Assembly (NCBI GenBank): GCA_902798545.1 | Contig: CADBWQ010000011.1 | Location: forward strand, 1 to 64,000 | DNA length: 64,000 bases | Source: Oscillospiraceae bacterium | GTDB taxonomy: Bacteria > Bacillota > Clostridia > Oscillospirales > Oscillospiraceae | Direction of reading: 5' to 3' | Part shown: positions 43,674 to 53,207 of the stretch, in pieces | How the letters are laid out: each line of letters opens with the position of its first letter | How positions within the stretch are numbered: position 1 is the stretch's first letter | The notes under the pieces: generated by a model | Database searches by the model: none | Seen by the model: the letters and a program-made list of their open reading frames with translations, nothing else | Told to the model about the DNA's origin: nothing | Translations under genes and position numbers: made by a program

Positions 43674-44945
43674 TTATTCTCCCTTCACAGCGAGCAGCGC
43701 ACGCTGTCCGATATCCTTACGGCAATAAGCGTTTTCAAAACGGACCTGACCGACAAGGGCATAGGCATCACGAATTGCATCTGCCAGTGTACCGGCGACA
43801 GCCGTGCAGCCGGCTACGCGCCCGCCGTTTGTAACGAGGACGCCGTCTTTGACAGCTGCACCGGCAACAAAGACATGTTCGCGGATATGCTCAGGAATCT
43901 CCAGCGGAAAGCCCTTTTCATAGTGCTCCGGATAGCCGGCAGAGGCCAGAATTACACAGCAGGCATGCTTTTCTGAGAAGCGTACATCGACCTCGCTGAG
44001 ACGTCCTTCCGTGACAGCGCACATGATCGTGAAAAGGTCGCTTTTCAGCAACGGAAGAACGACCTGCGTCTCCGGATCGCCGAAACGGCAGTTGTATTCG
44101 ATGACCCTGGGACCGTCCTTGGTAATCATGAGACCAAAATACAGGCAGCCCTTGAAGGTCCGGCCTTCGGCGTTCATGGCGTTGACCGTGGGGAGAAAGA
44201 TCTCCTGCATGCAGCGCGCTGCAATATCCGGGGTGTAATACGGGTTCGGAGCTACCGTACCCATACCGCCGGTGTTCAGACCGGTATCGTGATCTCCGGC
44301 ACGCTTGTGATCCATGCTGGAGACCATGGGAATGATCGTTTTCCCATCGGTGAAGGAAAGGACGGAAACTTCAGGACCTTCGAGAAATTCTTCAATGACG
44401 ATCTGATCGCCGCTGTGGCCGAACTTCTTCTCCTGCATCATCTCGCGTACAGCGGCAAAGGCTTCCTCTCGGGTCTGTGCGATGATGACGCCCTTTCCGA
44501 GGGCAAGACCGTCTGCCTTGATGACTGCCGGGACTGGCGCAGTTTCCAGATAGCGGAGTGCATCTTCCATTTCAGTGAAGACCTCGTACTTCGCAGTTGG
44601 AATGCCGTATTTTTTCATCAGATTCTTGGCAAAGACCTTGCTGCCTTCAATGATTGCAGCTTCACTTCTTGGACCGAAGCAGGGAATCCCGGCATCCTCC
44701 AGCGCATCAACACAACCGAGGACGAGAGGATCATCCGGTGTCACGACGGCGTAGTCGATCTCATTGGATACAGCAAAGGTGACGATGGAGGCGATGTCTT
44801 TGGCTCCGATGGGGACACATTCCGCATCGGCAGCTATGCCGCCGTTGCCGGGGAGCGCATAAATCTGGGTAATCTCGGGGTTTTCTTTCAGCTTGCGGAT
44901 GACGGCGTGTTCACGACCGCCGCTGCCGACTACCATTACTTTCAT
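43674..44945 (-). CDS. purD: Phosphoribosylamine-glycine ligase
   Basis: Second step of purine synthesis: phosphoribosylamine + glycine + ATP to GAR. The 423-residue ATP-grasp protein shows MKVMVVGSGGREHAVIRKL, VIKADGLALGKGVIIA, EEFLEGPEVSVLSFTDG, MDHKRAGDHDTGLNTGGMGTVAPNPY and YNCRFGDPETQVVLPLL. Standard length. RBS GGAGG seven bases before the ATG. Between it and the formyltransferase gene upstream is an 83-base gap with a 9-bp hairpin. Confidence 0.97.
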   Translation of the reverse strand: MKVMVVGSGGREHAVIRKLKENPEITQIYALPGNGGIAADAECVPIGAKDIASIVTFAVSNEIDYAVVTPDDPLVLGCVDALEDAGIPCFGPRSEAAIIEGSKVFAKNLMKKYGIPTAKYEVFTEMEDALRYLETAPVPAVIKADGLALGKGVIIAQTREEAFAAVREMMQEKKFGHSGDQIVIEEFLEGPEVSVLSFTDGKTIIPMVSSMDHKRAGDHDTGLNTGGMGTVAPNPYYTPDIAARCMQEIFLPTVNAMNAEGRTFKGCLYFGLMITKDGPRVIEYNCRFGDPETQVVLPLLKSDLFTIMCAVTEGRLSEVDVRFSEKHACCVILASAGYPEHYEKGFPLEIPEHIREHVFVAGAAVKDGVLVTNGGRVAGCTAVAGTLADAIRDAYALVGQVRFENAYCRKDIGQRALLAVKGE

Positions 44946-44980
44946 AGTTCCTCCGTTTTTGTTTCAATCCAAAGTCTTGA

Positions 44981-45007
44981 ATACCGCCTCGGATAGGGGC
45001 GGTATTG
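44981..45007 (-). other. Intercistronic hairpin between the formyltransferase gene and purD
   Basis: AATACCGCC pairs perfectly with GGCGGTATT around a nine-base loop. No T-run follows on the minus strand, so read-through into purD is expected; a role in mRNA processing or stability is possible. Confidence 0.65.
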
Positions 45008-45028
45008 TATAACTGATTCGGGGCTGGA

Positions 45029-46207
45029 TTAATGGTGGAACAGACGCATGCCGGTAAAAGCCATGACCATGTCATACTTGTTAGCGGTAGCGATCACGTG
45101 GTCATCACGGATGGAACCGCCAGGTTCGGCAATGTACTGAACGCCGGACTTGCGGGCGCGTTCCACATTGTCGCCGAAGGGGAAGAACGCGTCGGAGCCG
45201 CAGGTGACACCGCTTTGCCTGGCGATCCAGGCTTTTTTCTCCTCTGTGGTCAGAACTTCGGGCTTTACTTTGAATCGGGTCTGCCACACACCGTCTGCAA
45301 GGACATCTTCGTACTCATCAGAGAGGTAGACGTCGATGGCATTGTCGCGATCAGGACGACGGATGCCGTCGACAAACTGCAGCCCAAGCACTTTTGGGTG
45401 CTGACGGAGTAGCCAGTTGTCCGCCTTCTGACCGGCGAGACGGGTGCAGTGGATGCGGCTCTGCTGTCCGGCACCAACACCGATGGCCTGGCCGTCCTTG
45501 ACATAACAGACAGAGTTGGACTGTGTGTACTTCAGGGTTATGAGTGCAACGATCATATCGCGGATTGCAGCTTCAGAGAGAACCTTGTTCTCGGTCACGA
45601 TGTTCTCCAGAAGAGAGGCGTCGATGCGGAAGTTGTTGTGGCCCTGCTCAAATGTCACACCGAATACATCCTTGCATTCCTGAAGAGCGGGCACATAGTT
45701 CGGATCGATCTGAACAACGTTGTAGTTGCCTTTTTTCTTAGTCTTCAGAATGGCGAGTGCTTCGTCCGTGTATCCGGGGGCAATAATACCGTCGGAGACC
45801 TCATCCTTGAGATAGAGGGCAGTGGCGGCGTCACAGGGATCACTCAGTGCTGCCCAGTCGCCGTAGGAACACAGACGATCAGCACCACGGGCACGGATAT
45901 AAGCGCAGGCAATGGGGGAAAGATCTGCTTCAGGTGCGACAAAATAGATCTGACGGTCTACATCGCTGAGCGGCAGACCGACAGCAGCACCGGCGGGGGA
46001 GACATGCTTGAAGCTGGCCGCGGAAGGCAGACCGGTAGCTTCCTTCAGCTCTTTGACAAGCTGCCAGGAATTCAGAGCATCGAGAAAATTGATGTAGCCG
46101 GGGCGCCCGTTCAGCACGGAGACAGGAAGCTCAGAACCATCTTTCATATAGATACTGGCAGGCTTCTGATTCGGGTTACAGCCATACTTGAGTTCAAATT
46201 GTTTCAT
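45029..46207 (-). CDS. purH: AICAR formyltransferase without the cyclohydrolase domain (PurH C-terminal part)
   Basis: Transfers the formyl group of 10-formyl-THF to AICAR, the ninth purine step. The 392-residue protein equals only the AICARFT part of PurH (usual bifunctional length about 510-520): LKYGCNPNQKPASIY at the start, ASFKHVSPAGAAVG, TLKYTQSNSVCYVKDGQAIGVGAGQQSRIHC, and SDAFFPFGDNVERARKSGVQYIAEPGGSIRDDHVI. The N-terminal MGS-like IMP cyclohydrolase domain is absent, and the next gene upstream supplies a PurO-type cyclohydrolase instead. Starts three bases after purO. Confidence 0.95.
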   Translation of the reverse strand: MKQFELKYGCNPNQKPASIYMKDGSELPVSVLNGRPGYINFLDALNSWQLVKELKEATGLPSAASFKHVSPAGAAVGLPLSDVDRQIYFVAPEADLSPIACAYIRARGADRLCSYGDWAALSDPCDAATALYLKDEVSDGIIAPGYTDEALAILKTKKKGNYNVVQIDPNYVPALQECKDVFGVTFEQGHNNFRIDASLLENIVTENKVLSEAAIRDMIVALITLKYTQSNSVCYVKDGQAIGVGAGQQSRIHCTRLAGQKADNWLLRQHPKVLGLQFVDGIRRPDRDNAIDVYLSDEYEDVLADGVWQTRFKVKPEVLTTEEKKAWIARQSGVTCGSDAFFPFGDNVERARKSGVQYIAEPGGSIRDDHVIATANKYDMVMAFTGMRLFHH

Positions 46208-46210
46208 GAT

Positions 46211-46843
46211 TCAGTCCCCCAGATGTTTGTTGAACAGTCTGACCTCACCCTGTACTCTGGTATAGAGCGAGACCTTGTTATCTGTATTCAGAGCAGCCCA
46301 GACTGCTTCCGGCTCCGGCATGTCGATTTCCAGGGGTTCGCCTCTGAAGCTGGGCAGGGGCGAGCCGTTACCCTGATAGGTGCTGAGAAAGTAGCCCTTG
46401 CCCTCATCACAGCCTTCATAGCAGAAGAACTCGCGAAGGCAGCGCCCGTCGACGCATTTCAGGATGGAGAGCTCGAAGCTGCCGTCCCTGTGGAGAATGG
46501 CAGAGATACGCGGTGTGTTGTTCGGGGCATCCGGCTCGAATTCTCTGGTCATGAGCGCGGCACGGAAGTCACCCATGTCGCGGATGGTATCGGTCTGGTC
46601 GCCGTTTGTGACGATGAGGTCATTTCCACTCTGACGAACCGGATGATAGATAATCAGACTAGGATCGGAGAGCTTAGCCGTGTCAAAAGCTTCGGTGCGG
46701 ATACCGTCTTCGGTTTCAACAAAAATACGGTTGCGGCTGTTTTCGCTGCGACCCATGATGAAGTAGTATACCCGATCCTTGCCGACGGCGATACCGCGTC
46801 CGGGATAGGGGTTGTTTTTCAGAAATTCAATAAAATCAGTCAT
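46211..46843 (-). CDS. purO: IMP cyclohydrolase, PurO (archaeal) type
   Basis: Closes FAICAR to IMP, the last purine step. The 210-residue protein belongs to the PurO fold, first known from methanogens and unrelated to the cyclohydrolase half of PurH. Family marks are NNPYPGRGIAVGKD, YYFIMGRSENSRNRIF and the RISAILHRDG...CEGCDEGKGYFLSTYQGNG region. Start at 46843 is set by AAAGGAA upstream and overlaps purN by four bases. Its place right beside a PurH without cyclohydrolase domain makes the function nearly certain. Confidence 0.9.
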   Translation of the reverse strand: MTDFIEFLKNNPYPGRGIAVGKDRVYYFIMGRSENSRNRIFVETEDGIRTEAFDTAKLSDPSLIIYHPVRQSGNDLIVTNGDQTDTIRDMGDFRAALMTREFEPDAPNNTPRISAILHRDGSFELSILKCVDGRCLREFFCYEGCDEGKGYFLSTYQGNGSPLPSFRGEPLEIDMPEPEAVWAALNTDNKVSLYTRVQGEVRLFNKHLGD

Positions 46844-47424
46844 TTGATAATTCCTTTCGAAACCAGTTCTGCCGCACGGGGCAGAAGAATCCATTCGGCC
46901 TGTTCCATAACACGTTTCTGCAGCAGCTCAGGGGTGTCGCCAGGAAAAACTTCCACGGCTTTCTGGAGAATGATTTCTCCACCATCGGGGATCTCGTTGA
47001 CAAAATGCACGGTAGCACCGGTGACCTTGACACCGCGTTCGAGAGCGGCTTCATGGACGCGCAAACCGTAAAAGCCTTTCCCGCAAAAAGAGGGGATCAG
47101 CGCAGGATGTACATTGAGGATTCGCTCAGGCCACTCGGCTGTAAAATCCGCGCTGAGAATACGCATGAATCCCGCAAGGATAATGAGATCAATCCCGCGT
47201 TCATGCAGCAGATCTCGCAGAGCATCTTCAAAACCGGGACCCTTGAGCACAGCGGATTCAACTCCGGCACTGGCAGCACGTTCCAGTGCATAGGCATTCG
47301 GGTTGTTGGAAACCACCAGTACGATCTCGCCGCTTTGGAGAATTCCACTCTGCTCTGCGTCGAGGAGAGCCTGGAGGTTGGTCCCGCCACCGGAGACAAG
47401 GACAGCAATTCTGGCTTTCTTCAT
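46840..47424 (-). CDS. purN: Phosphoribosylglycinamide formyltransferase
   Basis: Third purine step, using 10-formyl-THF. The 194-residue protein shows IAVLVSGGGTNLQALLDA, VVSNNPNAYAL, ILAGFMRIL, ILNVHPALIPSFCGKGFYG (catalytic Asn and His) and GATVHFVNEIPDGGEII. Start at 47424 has GAGG eight bases upstream; longer in-frame forms run into purM. Overlaps purO by four bases, 10 bases after purM. Confidence 0.97.
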   Translation of the reverse strand: MKKARIAVLVSGGGTNLQALLDAEQSGILQSGEIVLVVSNNPNAYALERAASAGVESAVLKGPGFEDALRDLLHERGIDLIILAGFMRILSADFTAEWPERILNVHPALIPSFCGKGFYGLRVHEAALERGVKVTGATVHFVNEIPDGGEIILQKAVEVFPGDTPELLQKRVMEQAEWILLPRAAELVSKGIIK

Positions 47425-47434
47425 AAGTTCGACC

Positions 47435-48460
47435 TCAGCAGATGACGATGGACTCATCACCGCGAACGATCTCACCAATGACAACCGCGTCGGGGAGCTG
47501 GGCCTGTACGGCACTGACGCGATCCGATGCAACGACAAGACTCATGCCGATGCCCATATTGAAGGTGTTGAACATGTCACGTTCCGGGATGGAGCCGCGT
47601 TGTTGAATGAGGCGGAAAATCGGAGAAACGGGGATGGCAGCCTTTTCGATTCTGGCCTGGAAACCATCCGGCAGACAGCGGGGAATGTTCTCGTAAAAAC
47701 CGCCGCCGGTGATATGGCTGATCCCGTGGATACCGCCGGACTCCAAAGCGGCAAGAACGGGCATGACATAGATGCGAGTGGGGGTCAGGAGTGCCTCGCC
47801 CAGGGTCGTGCTGAGCTCGTCCACCTGCATGCCGAGGTCTGCGTGCTCGACGTCAAAGACTTTTCGTACAAGGGAGTACCCATTGGAGTGAATCCCGCTG
47901 GATGGGATGCCAAGCACGATGTCGCCTGCCTGCACAAAGGACTTGTCGAGAATCTTTTCCTGATCCACGATGCCGACAGAGAATCCGGCAAGATCATAAT
48001 CATCCGATTGCATGGTGCCCGGATGTTCTGCAGTCTCTCCGCCGATCAGAGCGCAGCCTGCTTGAACACAGCCCTCGGCAACCCCTGAGACGAGAGAGGC
48101 AACCTTCTCGGGTTCGTTTCTGCCGATAGCAATATAGTCGAGGAAGAACAGGGGCTTTGCACCGCAGCAGACAATATCGTTGACACACATGGCAACACAG
48201 TCGATGCCGACGGTATCATGTTTCCCCATGAGCTGGGCAATGCGCTGCTTGGTCCCGACGCCATCAGTACCTGAGACGAGCACGGGTGTCTTTATGCCGG
48301 TCAGTTCCGGACGGAAGAGACCGCCGAAGCCGCCAATATCGGAGACAACACCGGGGATGAAGGTGCGTTTCACATGCTCCTGCATGAGCCGGACGCCTTC
48401 ATAACCGGCTTCGATGTTGACACCGGCAGCGGCATAGGATGCGGAGTGAGAATTGATCAT
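47435..48460 (-). CDS. purM: Phosphoribosylformylglycinamidine cyclo-ligase
   Basis: Fifth purine step, FGAM to AIR with ATP. The 341-residue protein has SASYAAAGVNIEAG, VSGTDGVGTKQRIA, GIDCVAMCVNDIVCCGAKPLFFLDYIA, ALIGGETAEHPG, SSGIHSNGYSLVRK and ITGGGFYENIPR. Start at 48460 chosen from AAAGGGG eight bases upstream. Gap of 37 bases to the PurF-like gene. Confidence 0.97.
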   Translation of the reverse strand: MINSHSASYAAAGVNIEAGYEGVRLMQEHVKRTFIPGVVSDIGGFGGLFRPELTGIKTPVLVSGTDGVGTKQRIAQLMGKHDTVGIDCVAMCVNDIVCCGAKPLFFLDYIAIGRNEPEKVASLVSGVAEGCVQAGCALIGGETAEHPGTMQSDDYDLAGFSVGIVDQEKILDKSFVQAGDIVLGIPSSGIHSNGYSLVRKVFDVEHADLGMQVDELSTTLGEALLTPTRIYVMPVLAALESGGIHGISHITGGGFYENIPRCLPDGFQARIEKAAIPVSPIFRLIQQRGSIPERDMFNTFNMGIGMSLVVASDRVSAVQAQLPDAVVIGEIVRGDESIVIC

Positions 48461-48497
48461 GTCAGACCCCTTTCTGTTCCATTCATTATCGTTGTTA

Positions 48498-49925
48498 TCA
48501 TTCCTTGCCGTCCCAGCAATAGGTACAGATTTTTTCCGGGTCGATGCCGATCGCTTCAAGGAGCCCGTCGAGAGACTGATATTCAAGAGAGTCGAATCCG
48601 AGCTTTTCGCAGATCGCTTTGCGGAGACACTGACCGCGCTCGGTGTGGGAGTCGGAATACTCCTCCAGATGCTGCTGCCCGTCGTCGCCTTCAAGATCCT
48701 GAATGGTACGCCGTGCAAGCAGATCCATATCGGAATTGCCGCGGGAGAAGTTCAAGTATTTACAGGCATACATGATGGGCGGGCAGGCGGAACGCATATG
48801 GACTTCGGCGGCTCCGGACTCATAGAGAAAGTCAACGGTTCCCTGCAGCTGCGTGCCGCGGACGATGGAATCATCGACAAAGAGCAGCTTTTTTCCCTCA
48901 ATGAGCTCGGGAACCGGGATCTGCTTCATCTTGGCCACCTGATCACGCACATCCTGGTTGGATGGCATAAAAGAGCGCGGCCAGGTCGGAGTATACTTGA
49001 CGAAAGGCCTTGCAAAAGGTTTGCCGCTGCGGTTGGCATAGCCGATGGCGTGGGGAATACCGGAATCGGGGACGCCAGCTACATAGTCCACCTTGGGCAG
49101 CTGCCCGTGAACGATCTCATCCCTGGCCATGATTTCGCCGTTTCGATAGCGCATGACCTCTACATTGACGCCTTCATAATTGGAGTTGGGATAGCCGTAA
49201 TAGCTCCAGAGAAAGGCACAGATCTTCATCTTGTCTTTCGCAGGGGCGAGCGTCTCTATGTTTTCTGCGGTGATCTTTACGATTTCTCCGGGACCGAGTT
49301 CATAGGCGTTGGCGTAATCCAGCTTGTGATAGGCAAAAGACTCAAAACTCACACAGTGTCCGTCTGCGTTTTTACCGATCAGAACCGGCAGCCGCCCAAA
49401 CTGGTCCCGGGCGGCGATAATCTCACCCTTTGCCGTCATCAGGAGAACTGTCATGGAGCCGTCGATCATCCGCTGCATATGCTGAATGCCCTCTACGAGG
49501 CTGTCCCGCTCGTTGATAAGAGCGGCAACCAGCTCCGTGCAGTTGACTTTGCCGGAGCTCATAGCCATGAACTGGTGGCCGTGGTCGGAAAAGTAGGTGT
49601 TCACCAGCTGCTCGGCATTATTGATCTGGCCGACGGTTGTGATGGCATAGAGTCCCAGATGTGATCGAACCAGGAGCGGCTGGGGATCGGAATCACTGAT
49701 GCAGCCGATGCCGCAGCAGCCGCCTTTGAAGTCAGCAAGGTCTTTTTCAAACTTGGTCCGGAACGGAGTGTTGGAAATAGAGTGGATCTGCCTCTGACAG
49801 CCGTGTTCTCTGCTCCAGATCGCCATACCCGCATTCCGGGTGCCCAGGTGACTGTGATAGTCAGTACCGAAGAAGACGTCGAGTACGACATCCCGCTTCG
49901 ATACCGCCCCAAAAAAACCACCCAT
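48498..49925 (-). CDS. purF: Amidophosphoribosyltransferase-like protein lacking the N-terminal glutaminase Cys
   Basis: PurF makes phosphoribosylamine from PRPP and glutamine. This 475-residue protein has the right architecture: an Ntn-type glutaminase fold and a C-terminal phosphoribosyltransferase with KLLFVDDSIVRGTQLQG. But the chain begins [10 protein letters not shown] where PurF has (M)CGIxG, so the catalytic N-terminal Cys is Gly, and DYHSHLGTRNAGMAIW replaces the usual YALQHRGQESAG. I recall a recurrent clostridial subfamily with this MGGFFG beginning, so it is probably not a simple mutation. Activity with free ammonia, or a second canonical PurF elsewhere, is possible. The ATG shares one base with the purC stop and has no clear Shine-Dalgarno, implying coupled translation. 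Confidence 0.82.
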   Translation of the reverse strand: MGGFFGAVSKRDVVLDVFFGTDYHSHLGTRNAGMAIWSREHGCQRQIHSISNTPFRTKFEKDLADFKGGCCGIGCISDSDPQPLLVRSHLGLYAITTVGQINNAEQLVNTYFSDHGHQFMAMSSGKVNCTELVAALINERDSLVEGIQHMQRMIDGSMTVLLMTAKGEIIAARDQFGRLPVLIGKNADGHCVSFESFAYHKLDYANAYELGPGEIVKITAENIETLAPAKDKMKICAFLWSYYGYPNSNYEGVNVEVMRYRNGEIMARDEIVHGQLPKVDYVAGVPDSGIPHAIGYANRSGKPFARPFVKYTPTWPRSFMPSNQDVRDQVAKMKQIPVPELIEGKKLLFVDDSIVRGTQLQGTVDFLYESGAAEVHMRSACPPIMYACKYLNFSRGNSDMDLLARRTIQDLEGDDGQQHLEEYSDSHTERGQCLRKAICEKLGFDSLEYQSLDGLLEAIGIDPEKICTYCWDGKE

Positions 49926-50611
49926 CAGGCGAAGAAAAGCTCGGAGAGCGTCATCGGATCGATGTACTTGCCATCTTTGTAGACGCGCATGTTGCCGGAG
50001 GCAATTTCATCAATCAGCATGACCTTGCCGTCTGCATCGTATCCGTATTCAAACTTGATATCGTACAGCACCAGGCCACGGGCCTTCATCTCGTCAGCGA
50101 CGATCTGAGTGATCTTCTGGGTCATGTCCTTGATGGTGTCATACTGCTCTGCGGTCATCACGTCGAGAACGATGAGGCCGTCCTTGGTGACCAGAGGATC
50201 GCCCTTCTCGTCATTTTTGAAGGTCATCTCCACATATGCGGGAAGATCGGCCCCTTCTTCGATGTAATCGCTGTAGCGACGCAGGAAGGATCCAACGGCT
50301 TTGTAACGGCAGATCACTTCCAGACCCTTGCCGAAAACCTTGGCAGGGAGCACTTCCATGGTGGTCTCGTTCAGGTCAGCGCTGACATAATGGGTACGGA
50401 TACCGGCGGCATTGATCTTTTCAAAGAAATAGATGGACATGCGGAGATTTACATCACCGACACCATCAATGGTGAGGCCGACGGAGTTCTCACCGGGATC
50501 AAACACGCCGTCCTTGCCGGTGCAGTCGTCTTTGAATTTCAACAGATAATTGCCGTTGTCGAGCGCATAAACGTTCTTGGTCTTGCCGGTGTAAACGAGT
50601 TTCTTTTCCAT
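49925..50611 (-). CDS. purC: SAICAR synthetase
   Basis: Joins aspartate to CAIR. The 228-residue protein shows [14 protein letters not shown], the [33 protein letters not shown] segment, [11 protein letters not shown] and [30 protein letters not shown]. Length slightly under the usual 235-240. RBS AAAGGAG. Gap of 47 AT-rich bases after purE, no hairpin. Confidence 0.97.
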   Translation of the reverse strand: MEKKLVYTGKTKNVYALDNGNYLLKFKDDCTGKDGVFDPGENSVGLTIDGVGDVNLRMSIYFFEKINAAGIRTHYVSADLNETTMEVLPAKVFGKGLEVICRYKAVGSFLRRYSDYIEEGADLPAYVEMTFKNDEKGDPLVTKDGLIVLDVMTAEQYDTIKDMTQKITQIVADEMKARGLVLYDIKFEYGYDADGKVMLIDEIASGNMRVYKDGKYIDPMTLSELFFA

Positions 50612-50658
50612 TGTGGTAGCTCCTTTATATAATTTAGAATAAACAAGATAAAAGGGGA

Positions 50659-51147
50659 TCAGAGTCGCTCAGCGATGCCGGCATCCTTTTCCAGAACGGC
50701 GATGGTATCGCGTTCGCGCTTCCGGCGGAGACGCTCTGCAAGGTCTGAATCCTCCACGGCGAGAATCTCAGCCGCAAGCAGAGCGGCATTCGCGCCATTG
50801 CCGACGCCGACCGTGGCCACGGGAATCCCGGAGGGCATCTGAACCGTACTGAGCAGTGCATCAAGCCCGTCTAGAACCGGCCCCTTGCAGGGAATGCCGA
50901 TGACAGGCAGCGTGGTGTTTGCAGCGATGGCGCCGGCGAGATGAGCCGCCATGCCGGCTGCGGCGATCAGAACGCCGAAACCGTTTGCACGGGCCTGCTC
51001 GGAAAATAATCTGGCCTGCTCAGGGGTGCGGTGCGCCGAGTAGACATGGACTTCAAAGGGAACATCCAGTTCCTTCAGAAGACTGGTTGCTTTCTGGATA
51101 ACGGGCAGGTCACTGTCGCTGCCCATGACAATGCCGACTTTCTTCAT
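50659..51147 (-). CDS. purE: N5-carboxyaminoimidazole ribonucleotide mutase / AIR carboxylase
   Basis: Carboxylation step of purine synthesis. The 162-residue protein shows [36 protein letters not shown] and [10 protein letters not shown]...[15 protein letters not shown]. These are the marks of PurE class I, which needs PurK; purK is not in the window, so either it is elsewhere or the enzyme is class II. ATG at 51147 follows GAAGGGG. It starts only 19 bases after pyrI, with no room for its own promoter and leader. Confidence 0.96.
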   Translation of the reverse strand: MKKVGIVMGSDSDLPVIQKATSLLKELDVPFEVHVYSAHRTPEQARLFSEQARANGFGVLIAAAGMAAHLAGAIAANTTLPVIGIPCKGPVLDGLDALLSTVQMPSGIPVATVGVGNGANAALLAAEILAVEDSDLAERLRRKRERDTIAVLEKDAGIAERL

Positions 51148-51166
51148 GGTTGCCCCTTCCATTCAC

Positions 51167-51583
51167 TTAATTCGCCTTGGTCTCACAGTAGACACACCGG
51201 TAGACCTTGTTCGCGCGGTCCGTAAGCTTGAACACATGCTTGAGCTCCTGCTCGGTGGAGGTGATGCAGCGGGGATTCTTACAGAAAATAACATTGGTCA
51301 GGGTTTCTGGCATCTCAATCCGCTTTTTTTCAATCAGTTCACCGTTGCGGATGATGTTGATACTGACACCGGGATCGACATAGCCGATCACATCAAGACT
51401 GACGGGAATATCCGAGTCGATTTTGATAATATCCTTCTTTCCCAGTTTTTCACTGTGGACGTTCTTAATGATGGCTACGGAGCAGTCGAGCTTTTCAAGA
51501 CCGAGCAGTTCATACAGTCGCATGCCGCGTCCCGCAGTGATGTGGTCAATGACGATGCCGTTCGAAATGGAATCAATATTCAC
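51167..51583 (-). CDS. pyrI: Aspartate carbamoyltransferase regulatory chain
   Basis: Binds ATP, CTP and UTP and transmits feedback to PyrB. The 138-residue protein has the allosteric domain ([25 protein letters not shown]) and the zinc domain with four cysteines ([13 protein letters not shown] ... YRCVYCET). Overlaps pyrB by four bases. PyrI with PyrB predicts enterobacterial-style allosteric control, less common in Bacillota than PyrB alone. Confidence 0.96.
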   Translation of the reverse strand: MNIDSISNGIVIDHITAGRGMRLYELLGLEKLDCSVAIIKNVHSEKLGKKDIIKIDSDIPVSLDVIGYVDPGVSINIIRNGELIEKKRIEMPETLTNVIFCKNPRCITSTEQELKHVFKLTDRANKVYRCVYCETKAN

Positions 51584-52506
51584 AGTCTGCCCGCCTCCTT
51601 TAATAGCTTCAGAATCAGCGCCATTCGCATATACTTGCCGTAGAGAACCTGCTTGAAGTAGCAGGCCCGGGGATCATTATCAATGGCGACGCTGATCTCA
51701 TTGACGCGGGGCAGGGGATGCATGATGCAGAGATCTTCCTTTGCATTGTGAAGCTTCTCCGGAGTAAGAATGTAGCTGTCCTTCAAACGGAGATAGTCTT
51801 CCTCATTAAAGAAACGCTCGCGCTGTACGCGTGTCATATAGAGAATATCGAGCTCGGCCATGACCCCTTCCAGATCGGTGGTCTGAACATAAGAGACATT
51901 TTTTGCGGAAAGAACTTCCTTCTTTACATAACTTGGAAGCTTGAGTTCATCGGGTGAGATCAGATAGAGCTTCAAGCCGGGATAACGGGAGAGTGCACTG
52001 ATGAGAGAGTGGACCGTGCGTCCAAACTTCAAATCGCCGCAGAATCCGACCGTGAGGTTTTCAAAACCTCCTTTTTCGCGGTAGATTGTGAGCAGATCCG
52101 CGAGTGTCTGAGTAGGATGGTTGTGCCCGCCGTCACCGGCATTGATGACGGGAATGCTCGCGTTCATCGCTGCCACCAGAGGCGCGCCTTCTTTTGGGTG
52201 ACGCATGGCGATAATATCAGCGTAGCAGCTGATAACTTTTGCGGTGTCGGCGACACTCTCACCTTTGGAGGCCGAGGAACTCTGTGCCTCCGAAAAGCCG
52301 ATTACATTGCCGCCCAGTTCATACATGGCCGCTTCAAAACTGAGCCGGGTCCGGGTAGAGGGTTCAAAAAAGAGTGTGGCGAGTTTTTTGCCGCGGCAGA
52401 GCTGGCTGTATGCTTCGGGACGGGCGATGATGTCGTTTGCTGTATCAATCAGCTCCTGCAGTTCTTCCGGGGAGAAATCCAGAATATCAATCAGACTGCG
52501 AGTCAT
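51580..52506 (-). CDS. pyrB: Aspartate carbamoyltransferase catalytic chain
   Basis: Second step of UMP synthesis, carbamoyl phosphate + aspartate. The 308-residue protein carries [16 protein letters not shown], the 80s loop [49 protein letters not shown] and [11 protein letters not shown]. Normal length. Overlaps pyrE and pyrI by four bases each, so pyrE-pyrB-pyrI is a tight unit. Confidence 0.97.
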   Translation of the reverse strand: MTRSLIDILDFSPEELQELIDTANDIIARPEAYSQLCRGKKLATLFFEPSTRTRLSFEAAMYELGGNVIGFSEAQSSSASKGESVADTAKVISCYADIIAMRHPKEGAPLVAAMNASIPVINAGDGGHNHPTQTLADLLTIYREKGGFENLTVGFCGDLKFGRTVHSLISALSRYPGLKLYLISPDELKLPSYVKKEVLSAKNVSYVQTTDLEGVMAELDILYMTRVQRERFFNEEDYLRLKDSYILTPEKLHNAKEDLCIMHPLPRVNEISVAIDNDPRACYFKQVLYGKYMRMALILKLLKEAGRL

Positions 52507-53141
52507 ACGTTCCTCCAGTTCTCATCCGAAGGATGATCACGGAAGGCAATCAGGCGCCTGACATCATCCGCCTGGATGTATCCCTCTTCGGCGGCAACCT
52601 TTGTAATAACATCAAAGTTCGTAAGGCTGTAATTTGAGACCTCTGCAGCCGCAAGACGTTCCAGGCCCTTTTTCATCCCATAGGTAAAGATACTTGCGAC
52701 GCCGAGCACTTCCGCTCCTGCATCACGCAGAACATCCACAACTTCCAGAACTGAGCCGCCTGTGGAGATGAGGTCCTCAATGACAACAACCTTTTGGCCA
52801 GGTTCAAGGCGCCCTTCAATCTGATTCTTTCTCCCGTGATCCTTGGAGCCGGAACGGACATAGCCCATCGGCAGGCCCATCAGATGAGCTGTGATGGCGG
52901 CATGCGCAATCCCGGCGGTGGAGGTGCCCATCAGCACTTCGACATCCGGATAATGCTCCTTCAGCAACTCCATAAGACCGTATTCCACATCGTTGCGTAC
53001 ATCCGGAGCGGTCAGGGTCAGACGATTGTCGCAGTAAACAGGACTCTTGATCCCGCTCGCCCAGGTGAACGGATCATCCGGACGAAAAAAGACAGCCTGT
53101 ATGCTAAGAAGATCTCTTGCGATTCGAACTTCTCTGTTCAT
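52503..53141 (-). CDS. pyrE: Orotate phosphoribosyltransferase
   Basis: Converts orotate and PRPP to OMP. The 212-residue protein shows [46 protein letters not shown] and the PRPP loop [17 protein letters not shown]. First structural gene of the operon; RBS CAGGAGG lies six bases before the ATG and just past the T-run of the second attenuator. Confidence 0.97.
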   Translation of the reverse strand: MNREVRIARDLLSIQAVFFRPDDPFTWASGIKSPVYCDNRLTLTAPDVRNDVEYGLMELLKEHYPDVEVLMGTSTAGIAHAAITAHLMGLPMGYVRSGSKDHGRKNQIEGRLEPGQKVVVIEDLISTGGSVLEVVDVLRDAGAEVLGVASIFTYGMKKGLERLAAAEVSNYSLTNFDVITKVAAEEGYIQADDVRRLIAFRDHPSDENWRNV

Positions 53142-53159
53142 ATTATCCTCCTGTCCATG

Positions 53160-53207
53160 AAAAAACCCGGTTCATCCACGCAGACTGGTCTGCGTACAGA
53201 AACCGGG
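53160..53207 (-). terminator. Second attenuator: terminator overlapping the leader peptide stop
   Basis: On the minus strand CCCGGTT (from 53207) pairs with AACCGGG (to 53166), with a symmetric internal loop and an inner ACGCAG/CTGCGT stem, then TTTTTT (53165-53160). The leader stop TGA (53174-53172) lies in the descending arm, so a ribosome reaching it would keep the stem open. An upstream segment (53262-53270) could pair with the same arm (TTCATC with GATGAA, CCC with GGG). Confidence 0.9.

Noticed and set aside
45449-47071. 540-codon plus-strand frame across purH, purO and purN
   Set aside because: It runs antisense through three recognised genes, and its product matches nothing. Long antisense frames are common at this GC content.
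48453-49664. 403-codon plus-strand frame opposite the purF-like gene
   Set aside because: Shadow of a real minus-strand gene with phosphoribosyltransferase motifs; no RBS.
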